A stretch of DNA of 50,401 nt from JBCBJZ01 sp038522635 (GCA_038522635.1 JBCBJZ010000005.1:1-50401), one strand, 5' to 3'; counted from the stretch's first letter, positions 26,660-35,892 are shown. Notes: generated from the sequence alone by a model not told the origin. A program made the numbers and translations.

Positions 26660-26740
26660 AAAAAAGAGGCCGTCCGAGGTCGAACGGCCCAAGTCTAGGG
26701 AGGAAACACCCACCGGTGCGATCGTCAAAACCGCGCCGAG
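26660..26740 (-). ncRNA. suhB / mmgR-type (alpha-r8) small RNA, copy 2
   Basis: The minus strand repeats the core of copy 1 exactly, from GTTTCCTCCC through CTAGACTTGGGCCG, over 23 bases (26685-26707). The terminator differs in sequence (GGCCGT/ACGGCC) but keeps its form and six T at 26665-26660. The 5-prime part is unlike copy 1 except for a short CACC-GGTG hairpin, and no clear promoter is seen, so the 5-prime end (about 26740) is approximate. Multiple copies per genome are normal for the family. Confidence 0.82.
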
Positions 26741-27032
26741 GTCAGGGCGGACAGCGCGTGTTCGTCCTGCATGCTCAACGTGTGCGTGTTTGCGCGTAGT
26801 GACAAGGCGCGACCATGCCCGGAACGTTTACGCCGTGGTACCTGTTGCCTGATTGGCACGAAAATCAGCGCCTATGTTGATAACTTGCATCAGTCATGAG
26901 AACCGCGTCATGGCATGTCCCCGCTGCCGTCTCGGCCCAACCCGGCCCGCTGAACGCCCTTTTTGAGGGCGATTTCGCTGCAAACCGTACGGCGCGCGCC
27001 ACCTCAAACCGCAATAGAGCGACCAGACCCGC

Positions 27033-27887
27033 ATGAATGACATCGCCCCGACGCCCGTTCCAGATGACCCATCCGGCGCTCTCACCAAGCAGGCTTTGAC
27101 CGCGGCCCATGCGGCAGCCGACCACTCAGGCGCCGTCATCCGCCCCCTCTTTCGCCGTCCGCTCGATGTGATCAACAAGGCGGAGGGCGGACGCTTTGAC
27201 CCGGTCACGCAGGCCGACCGTCAGGCTGAAGATGTGCTGCGCGCAGACCTAAGCGCAGCCTTCCCCGACCACGCCATTTTGGGCGAAGAACGCGGCCTAA
27301 GCGGGCCCGATCATGCCGCCTTGACGTGGGTGCTGGACCCGATCGATGGGACCCGCGCGTTCATTACCGGGTTGCCCACCTGGGGGACGTTGATCGCGCT
27401 GGTGGGCAAACATCCCGTGCTCGGCATGATGGACCAGCCCTACACAGGCGAACGCTTCTGGGCGAGCGATGCGGGCGCCTACCAACGCTTGAGCGACGGC
27501 GAGGAACGCGGGTTGCAGACGCGCACCTGCTGCACGCTGGCTGAAGCGACGCTTGCGGCCACCCACCCTTCGATCTTCGCTGTGGAAGGGGAGCTGGAGG
27601 CGTTCTCGCAGGTTGAGCGCGAAGCTGCGCTCTCACGCTACGGCGCGGACTGTTATAACTATTGCATGGTCGCGGCCGGCCACATCGATGTGGTGATCGA
27701 GAGCGGTTTGCAGTTTTACGATGTCGCCGCCCTGGTGCCCATCGTGGAGCGAGCCGGCGGGCGCCTGGTGGACTGGCACGGCAAGCCGATCACCACGGCT
27801 GCACAGTTCCGCGGCCAGGCGTTGGCGGTTGGCGATGAAGCGCTGTTGGGGACGATCCTGCCTCTGTTGGCGCCCGCTGCACGGTAA
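27033..27887 (+). CDS. hisN: Inositol-monophosphatase-family histidinol-phosphatase
   Basis: The 284-residue protein has the metal sites of the Li-sensitive phosphatase fold: GEERG near 84-88, the central WVLDPIDGTRAF at 98-110 and GLQFYDVAALVPIVE near 228-242. The segment SRYGADCYNYCMVAAGHIDV is that of HisN, the monomeric histidinol-phosphate phosphatase of alphaproteobacteria and actinobacteria, rather than of SuhB proper. It would make histidinol in histidine biosynthesis; activity on inositol phosphates remains possible. A 7-bp hairpin (GTAACGC/GCGTTAC) overlaps the stop codon, without a T-run. Confidence 0.88.
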   Translation: MNDIAPTPVPDDPSGALTKQALTAAHAAADHSGAVIRPLFRRPLDVINKAEGGRFDPVTQADRQAEDVLRADLSAAFPDHAILGEERGLSGPDHAALTWVLDPIDGTRAFITGLPTWGTLIALVGKHPVLGMMDQPYTGERFWASDAGAYQRLSDGEERGLQTRTCCTLAEATLAATHPSIFAVEGELEAFSQVEREAALSRYGADCYNYCMVAAGHIDVVIESGLQFYDVAALVPIVERAGGRLVDWHGKPITTAAQFRGQALAVGDEALLGTILPLLAPAAR

Positions 27888-28074
27888 CGCTGTAGCGTTA
27901 CGGATATCGCAAAGCGCCAATGGACGCGCGCGGGCAGATTGTGCGACGCGGCGCGAGATCCACGGTTCGTAGGGAAAACCGCATGTCACTCGGCCTTTGT
28001 CTTGATGACGGGCGGGCCTGGCGGCACAGTGATCGTGGGGCTTGGAACGATAAGCGTGGCTGGGGAGCTATGCC

Positions 28075-30327
28075 GTGATGAGTTGGCGTTCGGCTGAGAC
28101 GCCTGGGAAGAAGGGTCCGCGCGAGAGCAACACGGGGCGCTGGCGACGGGCATCCGGACCTTGGGTATCGCGCGCTCGATCCGCGACGGCGATGGTGATC
28201 ATGAGCGCCATCACCTACGCGTTGCCCCCAATCTTTGCGGGACCAGGCTTTGTTGGATCAGACTTTGTGGGACCAGGCTGGGCATTGGCCGCATCAGCGC
28301 CCGGGCATACGCTCAGCCCTGCGTCGACGCCAATCCCAGCGCGCGCCGAGCGGGCCCCGTACGCGGCGCCACGGCTGCAACTCGCCCAAGCTCTGACCGA
28401 ACGCGAGGCCTTCGGCGAAGCCAAAGACCTGGGCACCGTCGATGGATGGCGCGCTTTCCTGAAGCGTTACCCGCGCGGTTTTCGCGCTGACATCGCGCGT
28501 GGCTACCTGCGCAAGTTGGCCGCCGAAGCGCGCGCGCCTGCGGCAAGACGCAAGCCTGATGCCGCCGCAAGGCGCCGCACGCCCGCATCCCCACCAGCAG
28601 CACAAGCGCTTGCCCAACCGCCTTCCACGTCGCGCAGACCGCGTACGCCAACCAACCGCCCACGCGTGCCCGCCTCACCTGCGCAACTCTCATCTCCACC
28701 TGTCATCACCGTCGGGCGTAGCGCCAACGCGCTTGCTTTTGATGGCCGCTACCTTTGGGTCAGTGAGACCGCGCGCAACGCCATCGCCCGCATCGACACC
28801 CGCCGCAACCGTGTCACCCGCCGCTACCGCGTGGGCCGCGATCCCGATCGCCTGACCATTGCGCCGAACGGCCGGCTCATCGCTGCAACGCAAGGCGACC
28901 GCGCGTTATGGCGCGTCCGCAGCGGGCGACGCCGTGCCCGCCGGCTGCTGCGGCTTAAAGACTGCCCGCGCGGCCTCACGACGATGGGGTCCGCGATTTG
29001 GGTGCTCAGTGCGGCCTGTGATGGCTCCGGTGCCACGACGCTGCGCAGTGTCACCGCGCGGGGCAAAGCGCAGGTGTTCGCCGCGTTGGAGCCGAACGCG
29101 ATCGCCATGGCCGCCGGCCGTGACAGCCTTTATGTCGCCCATCGTGGGGCCGCGAACAGCTTGAACAGCGTAAGCGGCTCACGCTCGCGCGACGCCACCG
29201 GCCGTGTGAGCGTGCTGGTGCCGCAAACCCGGCAGGTCACAACCGTGACTTTACGCCGGCAACCGATCTTCGCCATTGCCGCCAACGCCAATGCTGGCTT
29301 CGTCGCGGGCGGTCGCGCAGGCGCTGGCCGGGTCTTTCGCATCGAGACGAACGAAACCGGCGCCTTGATCGCCGCACAATTTCGAAGCGCACGCCAAATG
29401 CGCGCGGTCGTGCTCGCCGATGGCGCAGTGCTGGCGGCCGACGCAGGGGGCGTCATCCATGTGCTCGATCCAGCATCACTGGCGCGACGTGGTCGCTTAC
29501 GCCTCCCCGCTGACGTCGGTCCGCCGCGCGCGATGGTCGCTGCCGGCACCACGCTTTACGTTTTGGTGGACCGCCTGCCAGGGACGGGAGGCCGTAGCGG
29601 CGTGGTTGTGCTCGCTCGTTGGAAAGCGACGCAGCGTGCGGGCTGGTCACCGGCGCAACCGCGTCAACCGGTGCGCGCAGCGCAACGCCCTTCAACAAGC
29701 ACGCGGGCGCTTACCCTTGGCGACGTCCCCGCGCTCAATCGACAGCGCCGAAAGCCACCGCCAGCTCGGCAGGCCAACGCGGCGGTGCCCAAGCCTCGCC
29801 CCGCAACCTCGCCCCGGAAGCCATCGCCAGCGGTCCCCATCACCGATCTGGCGCCGAACCTACGCTGTCCGGCTCTCGCGAAACGGCGGGGCAAACGGCG
29901 GCCTGGCCCCACGCTTTGCACGCTCACACTGACCAACGCGGCCGCTCAGGCGCGTTCCGGCACCCTGGCGCTGGACCTGGTGGCCTACACCTTGCGCGGG
30001 CCGGGCGCCGGCCTGCTTCCTGTACGCGCCCGCGCCGCGAACGGCGGTGGTGGCGCGTGGCGCTGTGACAGCCAAACCGCAGGCGCCGGAGCCCCGACAA
30101 GCAAGGCGAACGGCGGCAAAACGCGCTGCCGTGCAACGCTCTCACGCCTTCAGCCAGGCGCAACGCTAGCGCTCGACATGACCATCGATGTGAGCGCGAT
30201 CGCAGACGTTTCGCGCTGGCGCTTCAAAGCCTGCGCGATCAGCCCACAAACCCGGCCGCGCGCCGTCTGCGACACCTTCACCGGCCCGCAGGCACCGCTG
30301 CGTCAAGCTGGACGTCGCGGCGGCTGA
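28075..30327 (+). CDS. Large secreted beta-propeller protein, function unknown
   Basis: The 750-residue product starts at GTG 28075 or ATG 28078, with GGGGAG upstream. A long basic leader precedes a hydrophobic segment (ATAMVIMSAITYALPPIF), likely an export signal. Residues 95-165 resemble the helical AFGEAKDLGTVDGWRAFLKRY-type segment often found in alphaproteobacterial repeat proteins. Residues 205-500 look like YncE/NHL-type propeller blades (NALAFDGRYLWVSE, DRLTIAPNGRLIA). A Pro/Ala/Arg linker leads to a C-terminal domain with six or more cysteines (LRCPALAKRR, WRCDSQ, KTRCRA, KACAIS, AVCDTF), probably a disulphide-bonded beta-sandwich. No enzyme motif is seen. It is flanked by housekeeping genes, in no clear operon. 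Confidence 0.8.
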   Translation: MMSWRSAETPGKKGPRESNTGRWRRASGPWVSRARSATAMVIMSAITYALPPIFAGPGFVGSDFVGPGWALAASAPGHTLSPASTPIPARAERAPYAAPRLQLAQALTEREAFGEAKDLGTVDGWRAFLKRYPRGFRADIARGYLRKLAAEARAPAARRKPDAAARRRTPASPPAAQALAQPPSTSRRPRTPTNRPRVPASPAQLSSPPVITVGRSANALAFDGRYLWVSETARNAIARIDTRRNRVTRRYRVGRDPDRLTIAPNGRLIAATQGDRALWRVRSGRRRARRLLRLKDCPRGLTTMGSAIWVLSAACDGSGATTLRSVTARGKAQVFAALEPNAIAMAAGRDSLYVAHRGAANSLNSVSGSRSRDATGRVSVLVPQTRQVTTVTLRRQPIFAIAANANAGFVAGGRAGAGRVFRIETNETGALIAAQFRSARQMRAVVLADGAVLAADAGGVIHVLDPASLARRGRLRLPADVGPPRAMVAAGTTLYVLVDRLPGTGGRSGVVVLARWKATQRAGWSPAQPRQPVRAAQRPSTSTRALTLGDVPALNRQRRKPPPARQANAAVPKPRPATSPRKPSPAVPITDLAPNLRCPALAKRRGKRRPGPTLCTLTLTNAAAQARSGTLALDLVAYTLRGPGAGLLPVRARAANGGGGAWRCDSQTAGAGAPTSKANGGKTRCRATLSRLQPGATLALDMTIDVSAIADVSRWRFKACAISPQTRPRAVCDTFTGPQAPLRQAGRRGG

Positions 30328-30610
30328 AGCTCAGGTTGTAGGGCGCCGACTTTGCGGGTTGATGAGCGCCGCCAGGAAGGCTATAGCAGCGCTCGTTGAG
30401 CGACCCGGCAGGGCATGCCGTGGCTGCTCGTAACGCTTGCCAGCGCCCCTCGGTCTCACGCGACGTCTGCCCCGCAACGTGGCGCGCACCGATCAGGCCT
30501 GCGGCTCACAATCACGGTCCCCGGAAGCGAACCGCGACGGTCGGTATGCGAGCGCATACGCCCGTGCTGCGGCTTTCGAACGTTCTGGCGGGCCGCCAAG
30601 GAGTAGCGAA

Positions 30611-30811
30611 ATGCCCAAGATGAAGACGAAAAGCGGCGCCAAAAAGCGCTTCAAGATCACGGCCACCGGCAGGGTCAAGGTGGCGCAGGCCGGCAAACGT
30701 CACGGCATGATCAAACGCACGAAAAAGTTCATCCGTGATGCGCGCGGCACGATGGTGCTGTGTGAGGCGGATGAGCGGATCGTCAAAAAGTACATGCCCT
30801 ACCACCGCTGA
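30611..30811 (+). CDS. rpmI: 50S ribosomal protein L35
   Basis: The 66-residue product MPKMKTKSGAKKRFKITATG...MPYHR is L35 with its basic N-terminal half. AAGGAG stands just upstream of ATG 30611. It precedes rplT in the usual order, but infC is absent upstream, so the classical infC-rpmI-rplT operon is split. The 283-bp leader (30328-30610) may hold the promoter and the L20 autoregulatory structure, which I could not delineate. Confidence 0.98.
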   Translation: MPKMKTKSGAKKRFKITATGRVKVAQAGKRHGMIKRTKKFIRDARGTMVLCEADERIVKKYMPYHR

Positions 30812-30943
30812 GCAAACGCTTCGGGCCCGCCCATCACGGGACATCATGGGACAGTCGCGTCCCAAGCTCGCACCTGTGCTGCGGCCCGCGCCGCCCGAGC
30901 GTCAAAAAACCTGCGCCCTTTCTCACACCTGGAGATCTGACCC

Positions 30944-31318
30944 ATGGCACGCGTTAAACGCGGCGTCACAGCCCACGCCAAACACAAGAAAGTTCTAAAG
31001 GCCGCCAAAGGCTATTACGGTCGCCGCAAGAACACGATCCGCACTGCCAAGGCGGCGGTGGATCGCGCGATGCAGTACGCTTACCGCGACCGCAAAGTGC
31101 GCAAGCGGAATTTCCGCGCGCTTTGGATCCAGCGGATCAACGCGGCTGCCCGCGAGAACGGCACCACCTACGGCCGCTTTATCGATGGGCTGAACAAGGC
31201 CGGCATTGAGGTTGACCGCAAGGTGCTCGCCGACCTCGCGGTTCACGACGCGGAAGGCTTCGCGGCGCTGTGCACACAGGCCAAAGACGCCGTCGCCAAA
31301 GCACAGGCGGCCAGCTAG
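30944..31318 (+). CDS. rplT: 50S ribosomal protein L20
   Basis: The 124-residue protein starts MARVKRGVTAHAKHKK, with the conserved YYGRRKNTIR and LWIQRINAA segments, all typical of L20. It is an early assembly protein of the large subunit and a translational repressor of its own operon in several bacteria. GGAGATCTG precedes the ATG. It follows rpmI by 132 bp, likely one transcript. Confidence 0.98.
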   Translation: MARVKRGVTAHAKHKKVLKAAKGYYGRRKNTIRTAKAAVDRAMQYAYRDRKVRKRNFRALWIQRINAAARENGTTYGRFIDGLNKAGIEVDRKVLADLAVHDAEGFAALCTQAKDAVAKAQAAS

Positions 31319-31515
31319 CGCTGACCTCAGGCGCATGCCCCGGCGCCATAAGACGCGCGCCTGGCATCTCCATCAGATGATCGAACCAGCGCACGCCCGG
31401 CCGGAAGTCGTGGGCATGCGATGCGAAAGGTGGACGTGCCGCGGCACGCGCGACGCAGCAGCCGACCCTTCTAGCCGCCGCTCAACCTTCAAGCCGCTTC
31501 ACCGAGGTGATCGCT

Positions 31516-32598
31516 ATGGCTACAGCCACGACCACGCAGGACCTTGAGCAGCTCGAAGCCAAGCTGTTGGGCGAGGTGCTTGCCGCCGCCGACCCTCAGG
31601 CGCTTGACCAGGTGCGAGTGAGCGCGCTTGGCAAAAAGGGGCAGGTGTCGGCGCTGATGGCGCAGCTTGGCAGAATGCCCCCCGATGAGCGCAAGGCGTT
31701 CGGCCAGGCGGTCAATCAGGTCAAATCGCGGGTCAGCGACGCGCTGCAAGCCCGCAAAAGCGAGCTTGATCAGGCCGCCCTCGACCAGCGCCTGGCCACC
31801 GAGCGCATGGATATGACGTTGCCCGTGCGTCCTGGCCCGCAGCTCGATGGCCGTATCCACCCGCTGTCGCATGTGATCGATGAGGTCGCGGAGATCTTCG
31901 CTGACCTCGGGTTCAAGATCGCAGAAGGTCCCGACATCGAAACCGATGAGCTGAACTTTACCAAGCTCAACGTGCCGCCGGAGCACCCCGCCCGCCAGGA
32001 CCAGGACACGTTCTACTTCAAGCCCAAGGCCGACGGCTCGCAAATGCTGCTGCGCACGCAGACAAGCCCCGTGCAAATCCGCACGATGATGAGCCAAAAG
32101 CCGCCGATACGCATCATCGCGCCGGGCCGCGTCTACCGCATGGATTACGACCAGACGCACACGCCCATGTTCCACCAGATCGAAGGTCTGGTGATCGATG
32201 AACATGCGCACATGGGGCATCTGAAATGGACGCTTGAAGCGTTCTGCAAGGCATTCTTCGAAGTGGACGATGTCCGCATGCGGTTTCGCGCTTCTTATTT
32301 TCCGTTCACCGAGCCCTCCGCCGAAGTCGACATCGGTGCCGAAGCCTTGGGTCGGCCGGGCGAATGGATGGAGATCCTCGGCTGCGGCATGGTGCACCCG
32401 CGGGTCATCGAGGGCTGCGGGCTCGATCCAAACACCTACCAGGGCTTCGCATGGGGCATGGGCCTCGATCGGATCACCATGCTGAAGTATGGCATCAGCG
32501 ATCTGCGCCAGCTTTTCGCGGCTGACCTGCGCTGGCTCAAGCACTACGGCTTTTTGCCTTTCGAAGTGCCGACGTTGGCCGGTGGTCTTTCAGCTTGA
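31516..32598 (+). CDS. pheS: Phenylalanyl-tRNA synthetase alpha subunit
   Basis: From ATG 31516, with GAGGTG seven bases upstream, the product has 360 residues. An N-terminal coiled coil (1-85) precedes the class II catalytic core with FRASYFPFTEPSAEVDI (motif 2 region), HPRVIEGCG and WGMGLDRITML (motif 3). It charges tRNA-Phe with PheT as an alpha2beta2 enzyme. Upstream lies a perfect 14-bp palindrome CGTGCCGCGGCACG (31435-31448) of unknown role. Confidence 0.98.
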   Translation: MATATTTQDLEQLEAKLLGEVLAAADPQALDQVRVSALGKKGQVSALMAQLGRMPPDERKAFGQAVNQVKSRVSDALQARKSELDQAALDQRLATERMDMTLPVRPGPQLDGRIHPLSHVIDEVAEIFADLGFKIAEGPDIETDELNFTKLNVPPEHPARQDQDTFYFKPKADGSQMLLRTQTSPVQIRTMMSQKPPIRIIAPGRVYRMDYDQTHTPMFHQIEGLVIDEHAHMGHLKWTLEAFCKAFFEVDDVRMRFRASYFPFTEPSAEVDIGAEALGRPGEWMEILGCGMVHPRVIEGCGLDPNTYQGFAWGMGLDRITMLKYGISDLRQLFAADLRWLKHYGFLPFEVPTLAGGLSA

Positions 32599-32675
32599 GC
32601 CTCGCCTCTCGGCGCAACGGCCGTGGCTCGCCTGTGGCTCAACCGTCCTGGCTCGCCTGTCGGCTCAACCGTCCT
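32599..32675. repeat. Three 25-26-bp tandem repeats after pheS
   Basis: Units at 32625-32649 and 32650-32675 read GGCTCGCCTGT(C)GGCTCAACCG-TCCT and differ by one base. A more diverged unit at 32599-32624 begins directly after the pheS stop codon. The array fills the spacer before the small membrane protein gene. It has no clear hairpin; its cause may be slippage. Confidence 0.8.
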
Positions 32676-32737
32676 GGTTTCAAGGTTCTGCGGTTGCCAC
32701 CCCACGAGGCACCAGGCGCATGGAGTGAGATGACGTC

Positions 32738-33274
32738 ATGCTCGCGAGCGGCGGCTATGCCCTTTCGGTCCTGATGGCCATCGCCATGAGCGTGGTCATG
32801 ATCGCGACGGCGACGTTCATCTTCTTCTACCATCACCGCAAACACGAAGACTTCGAGCAGTGGATCGACTACGCCTTCTCCGTCGAGACGCTGAAGCAGA
32901 CGCTGCTCTACTTCCGCTTCATCGCGATCGCCATGGTCGTGGTCCTGGCGCTGTTCGTCGTCAACCTGCTGTGGTTGCAGGCGGACGGCTTCCAGACCTT
33001 TGCCAGCGGGCGCCATGGCGTGATCGCGTCAACCTTCTTCGCGCTCGACCTGGTGTTGCGCGGCGCGTTCTTCGACGTGATGGAGCATTGGGAACTCTAC
33101 CTGACACCGCTGCGGATGAACCGCGACCTGTTCTGGTTCGTGGTCTACTGCTTCATCTTCCGCATCTTCTTCGCGTTGGTGCTGCTGCGCATCCTCGTCT
33201 CTTTCGCGTGGCTGTGGCCCAAGATGAAGCGAGCCCGCCAGCGCAGCCATCACATCGACGAACCCACACCGTGA
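32738..33274 (+). CDS. Multi-pass membrane protein between pheS and pheT, function unknown
   Basis: The 178-residue product has about four hydrophobic helices: 8-30, 58-80, near 95-112, and 130-155. Basic loops and a charged C-terminus (KMKRARQRSHH) suggest that end faces the cytoplasm. GGAG lies about 12 bases before the ATG. The pheT start follows 20 bases after its stop, so all three genes are probably one operon. I do not recognise the family. Its place inside a tRNA-synthetase operon is notable, but may reflect convenient expression rather than function. Confidence 0.82.
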   Translation: MLASGGYALSVLMAIAMSVVMIATATFIFFYHHRKHEDFEQWIDYAFSVETLKQTLLYFRFIAIAMVVVLALFVVNLLWLQADGFQTFASGRHGVIASTFFALDLVLRGAFFDVMEHWELYLTPLRMNRDLFWFVVYCFIFRIFFALVLLRILVSFAWLWPKMKRARQRSHHIDEPTP

Positions 33275-33293
33275 CGCCGCAGGATCGATTGCT

Positions 33294-35723
33294 ATGAAGT
33301 TCACCTTGTCCTGGTTGAAGGACCACCTCGCCACCGATGCTTCGCTGGAGGCGCTTGAGGCGACGCTGACGTCGATCGGGCTTGAGGTCGACGGCCTTGA
33401 GAACCCGGCCGATAAGCTCGCGGTCTTTACGATCGCCCGTGTCGTTGAAGCGCGTCAGCACCCCAATGCGGACCGGTTGCGGGTGTGTGACGTCGAGATC
33501 AAGCCGGGCCAACCGACGGTCGAGGTGGTGTGCGGCGCGCCGAACGCGGCCACCGGCATGATCGGCGTTTTCGCGCCGCTTGGCAGCTACATCCCCGGGA
33601 CCGATCTGACGCTCGAAGAGCGCCCGGTACGCGGCGTGGTGTCGAACGGCATGTTGGTCTCGGAGCGTGAACTTGAACTCTCCGACGAGCATGACGGCAT
33701 CATCGAACTGGATGGCGCACTGGCCGACCGGGTGGGCGAGCGCTTCATCGATGTGATGGGCATGAATGATCCGGTCTTCGAGATCGGTCTGACGCCCAAC
33801 CGGCCCGATTGTACCGGCGTGCGTGGCATCGCCCGCGATCTGGCTGCAGCGGGCCTTGGCAAACTTAAGCCGCTGGCGACTCCCAAAGGTGTCGAAGGCG
33901 ATCACGACTGCCCCATCGACATCGCGTTGCGCTTCACCCCGGAGACGGCGGATGCTTGCCCGATTTTCGCCGGGCGTCATGTCGGCGGGGTCACCAACGG
34001 CGCATCGCCGGCCTGGATGCAGAACCGGTTGCGGGCGATCGGCCTGCGCCCGATCAGCGCGCTCGTCGACATCACGAACTACATCTCGATGGACTTGGGC
34101 CGCCCGCTGCACGTTTACGACGCCGACAAGCTTGAAGGCACCGTGCACGCGCGCCTCGCCGAGGACGGCGAAACCTTCGATGGGTTGGACAACCGCGAGC
34201 ACACCGCCGATGCGACGATGACGGTGATCGCGGATGGTTCAGGCGTGCTTGGCTTTGGTGGCATCCTCGGCGGCGCGACCACGGGCTGCACGCCGGAGAC
34301 GACGAACGTGCTGATCGAGTGTGCGTATTTCGATCCCGTACGCACCGCCACCACCGGCCGCAAAGCCGGCGTCACATCCGATGCGCGCTACCGGTTTGAG
34401 CGCGGCGTCGATCCAGCCCTCGTGGTCCCCGGACTCGATATCGCAACGGCGATGGTCCTGAATCTGACCGGCGGGACGCCCTCGCGCGCCAGGATCGCTG
34501 GCGAACCACCGATCAAAAACCATTCGATGCTGTTCGCGCCGAGCCTTGTTGCGCGCCGCACCGCGCTCCACCTCAAGGACGCGCAGATCAAGTCGACGCT
34601 GAAGGCGCTCGGTTTCGGCGTCAGCGGCAAGGGCGATGCGCTTACCGTCGATGTGCCCAGTTGGCGGCCCGACATCGATGGCCAAGCCGATCTGGTTGAA
34701 GAGGTCGTACGCATCGCCGGGCTCGACAACGTGCCCTCGACGCCGTTGCCGCGCATGGCTGACGTTACCGCTGCCGTGCTGACGCCGCTGCAAAAGCGTA
34801 CGCGCATGGCGCGGCGCTTGCTCGCCAGCCGCGGCCTTGTGGAGGCGATCACGTGGTCGTTCATCCACGCTGATCACGCGACGCGCTTTGGTGGCGGCGG
34901 CGCAGCGCTACAGCTCAAAAATCCGATGACCGTCGACATGGCCGTGATGCGGCCGGGACAACTGCCGGGCCTGCTGCAGGCGCTCTCACGCAACCGCAAC
35001 CGCGGCTTTGCCGACGGCGCGCTGTTCGAAATCGGACAGGCCTACACCGGCGATCAACCCGATGAGCAGATGATGCTGGCGAGCGGTGTGCGCATGGGTT
35101 CAGCGCGCGGCGAAGGTGGCGGACGTCACTGGCGGGGCACGGGCCAGGCGGTCGACGCGATGGACGCGAAGGCCGATGCGATGGCCGTTCTCACGACGCT
35201 CGGGCTGGATGCGAACAAGCTGCCGATCGCCACGCCGGCGCCCGCCTGGTTCCACCCGGGGCGCTCAGGCGTCGTGCAGTTGGGCCCTAAGGTGCAGCTT
35301 GCGCACTTCGGCGAACTGCATCCGCAGGTCGTACGCGACTTCGATCTTGAAGGCCCGGTGGTCGCCTTTGAGATCATGCTGCACGCGATCCCCGCGCCCA
35401 AGCGCAAGCCCTACCCGCGCTCCGCCTACGAGGCTTCCGACCTTATGCCGGTACGTCGCGATTTCGCTTTCGTGGTCGATCAGGACGTGACGGCCGCCAG
35501 CGTGATCCGCGCCGCATCTGGCGCGGACAAAGCGCAGATCGTGGATGTGGTGGTGTTCGACCAGTTCGAGGGCGGCAACCTCGGCGAGGGGAAGAAGTCG
35601 CTCGCGATCGAGGTGGTCTTGCAGCCGAAGGCGAAGACGCTGACCGATGAGGAGATCGAAGCGGTGGCGGCGAAAGTCGTGGCCAATGTGGAGAAGACCA
35701 CGGGTGGCAGCTTGCGCGGCTGA
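33294..35723 (+). CDS. pheT: Phenylalanyl-tRNA synthetase beta subunit
   Basis: The 809-residue product has the full PheT layout. A tRNA-binding EMAP-like domain occupies about 40-150 (VVEARQHPNADRLRVCDVEI), B3/B4 editing 215-395, B5 410-480 (LVEEVVRIAGLDNVPSTPLP), the core-like domain 490-700 and a C-terminal ferredoxin-fold anticodon-binding domain (RRDFAFVVDQDVTAASVIRA). AGGA precedes ATG 33294. Pairs with pheS. Confidence 0.98.
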   Translation: MKFTLSWLKDHLATDASLEALEATLTSIGLEVDGLENPADKLAVFTIARVVEARQHPNADRLRVCDVEIKPGQPTVEVVCGAPNAATGMIGVFAPLGSYIPGTDLTLEERPVRGVVSNGMLVSERELELSDEHDGIIELDGALADRVGERFIDVMGMNDPVFEIGLTPNRPDCTGVRGIARDLAAAGLGKLKPLATPKGVEGDHDCPIDIALRFTPETADACPIFAGRHVGGVTNGASPAWMQNRLRAIGLRPISALVDITNYISMDLGRPLHVYDADKLEGTVHARLAEDGETFDGLDNREHTADATMTVIADGSGVLGFGGILGGATTGCTPETTNVLIECAYFDPVRTATTGRKAGVTSDARYRFERGVDPALVVPGLDIATAMVLNLTGGTPSRARIAGEPPIKNHSMLFAPSLVARRTALHLKDAQIKSTLKALGFGVSGKGDALTVDVPSWRPDIDGQADLVEEVVRIAGLDNVPSTPLPRMADVTAAVLTPLQKRTRMARRLLASRGLVEAITWSFIHADHATRFGGGGAALQLKNPMTVDMAVMRPGQLPGLLQALSRNRNRGFADGALFEIGQAYTGDQPDEQMMLASGVRMGSARGEGGGRHWRGTGQAVDAMDAKADAMAVLTTLGLDANKLPIATPAPAWFHPGRSGVVQLGPKVQLAHFGELHPQVVRDFDLEGPVVAFEIMLHAIPAPKRKPYPRSAYEASDLMPVRRDFAFVVDQDVTAASVIRAASGADKAQIVDVVVFDQFEGGNLGEGKKSLAIEVVLQPKAKTLTDEEIEAVAAKVVANVEKTTGGSLRG

Positions 35724-35816
35724 TGCGACCGGCGGTTGGGCCAAAAGGCGTTGGCGTCCGTGTCTGTGTCCAGCGGGCGACGTAGGAGCGGCGCGCGAAC
35801 CGGCCTTCCCTCGACC

Positions 35817-35880
35817 TAGATCATCGGGCGATTTATCGGGATCACCACAGGTGAGCCCGAAATCGCCCAAAGATGATCTA
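35817..35880. repeat. Large imperfect palindrome (family D)
   Basis: The 64-bp inverted repeat starts TAGATCATC-GGGCGATTT and closes AAATCGCCC-aaAGATGATCTA, with inner arms CGGG-TCACC / GGTGA-CCCG and a four-base loop. Only a few positions are unpaired. It is the first structure after the pheT stop codon (about 95 bp). No second copy was found in the window. Confidence 0.88.
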
Positions 35881-35892
35881 AACTTAAGGTGC

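Larger units (their letters stand above)
26036..27032. other. Long intergenic region carrying two small RNA genes
   Basis: Nearly 1 kb separates two rightward protein genes. It holds both mmgR-like RNAs on the minus strand, about 440 bp of spacing between them, and no protein gene I can support. The 300 bp after copy 2 should contain the hisN promoter. Confidence 0.6.

Noticed and set aside
31489..32544. 351-codon antisense frame over pheS
   Set aside because: Opposite a clear essential gene; composition typical of an antisense shadow.
33153..34202. 349-codon antisense frame over pheT
   Set aside because: Same reason; it covers conserved PheT sequence and has no ribosome site.
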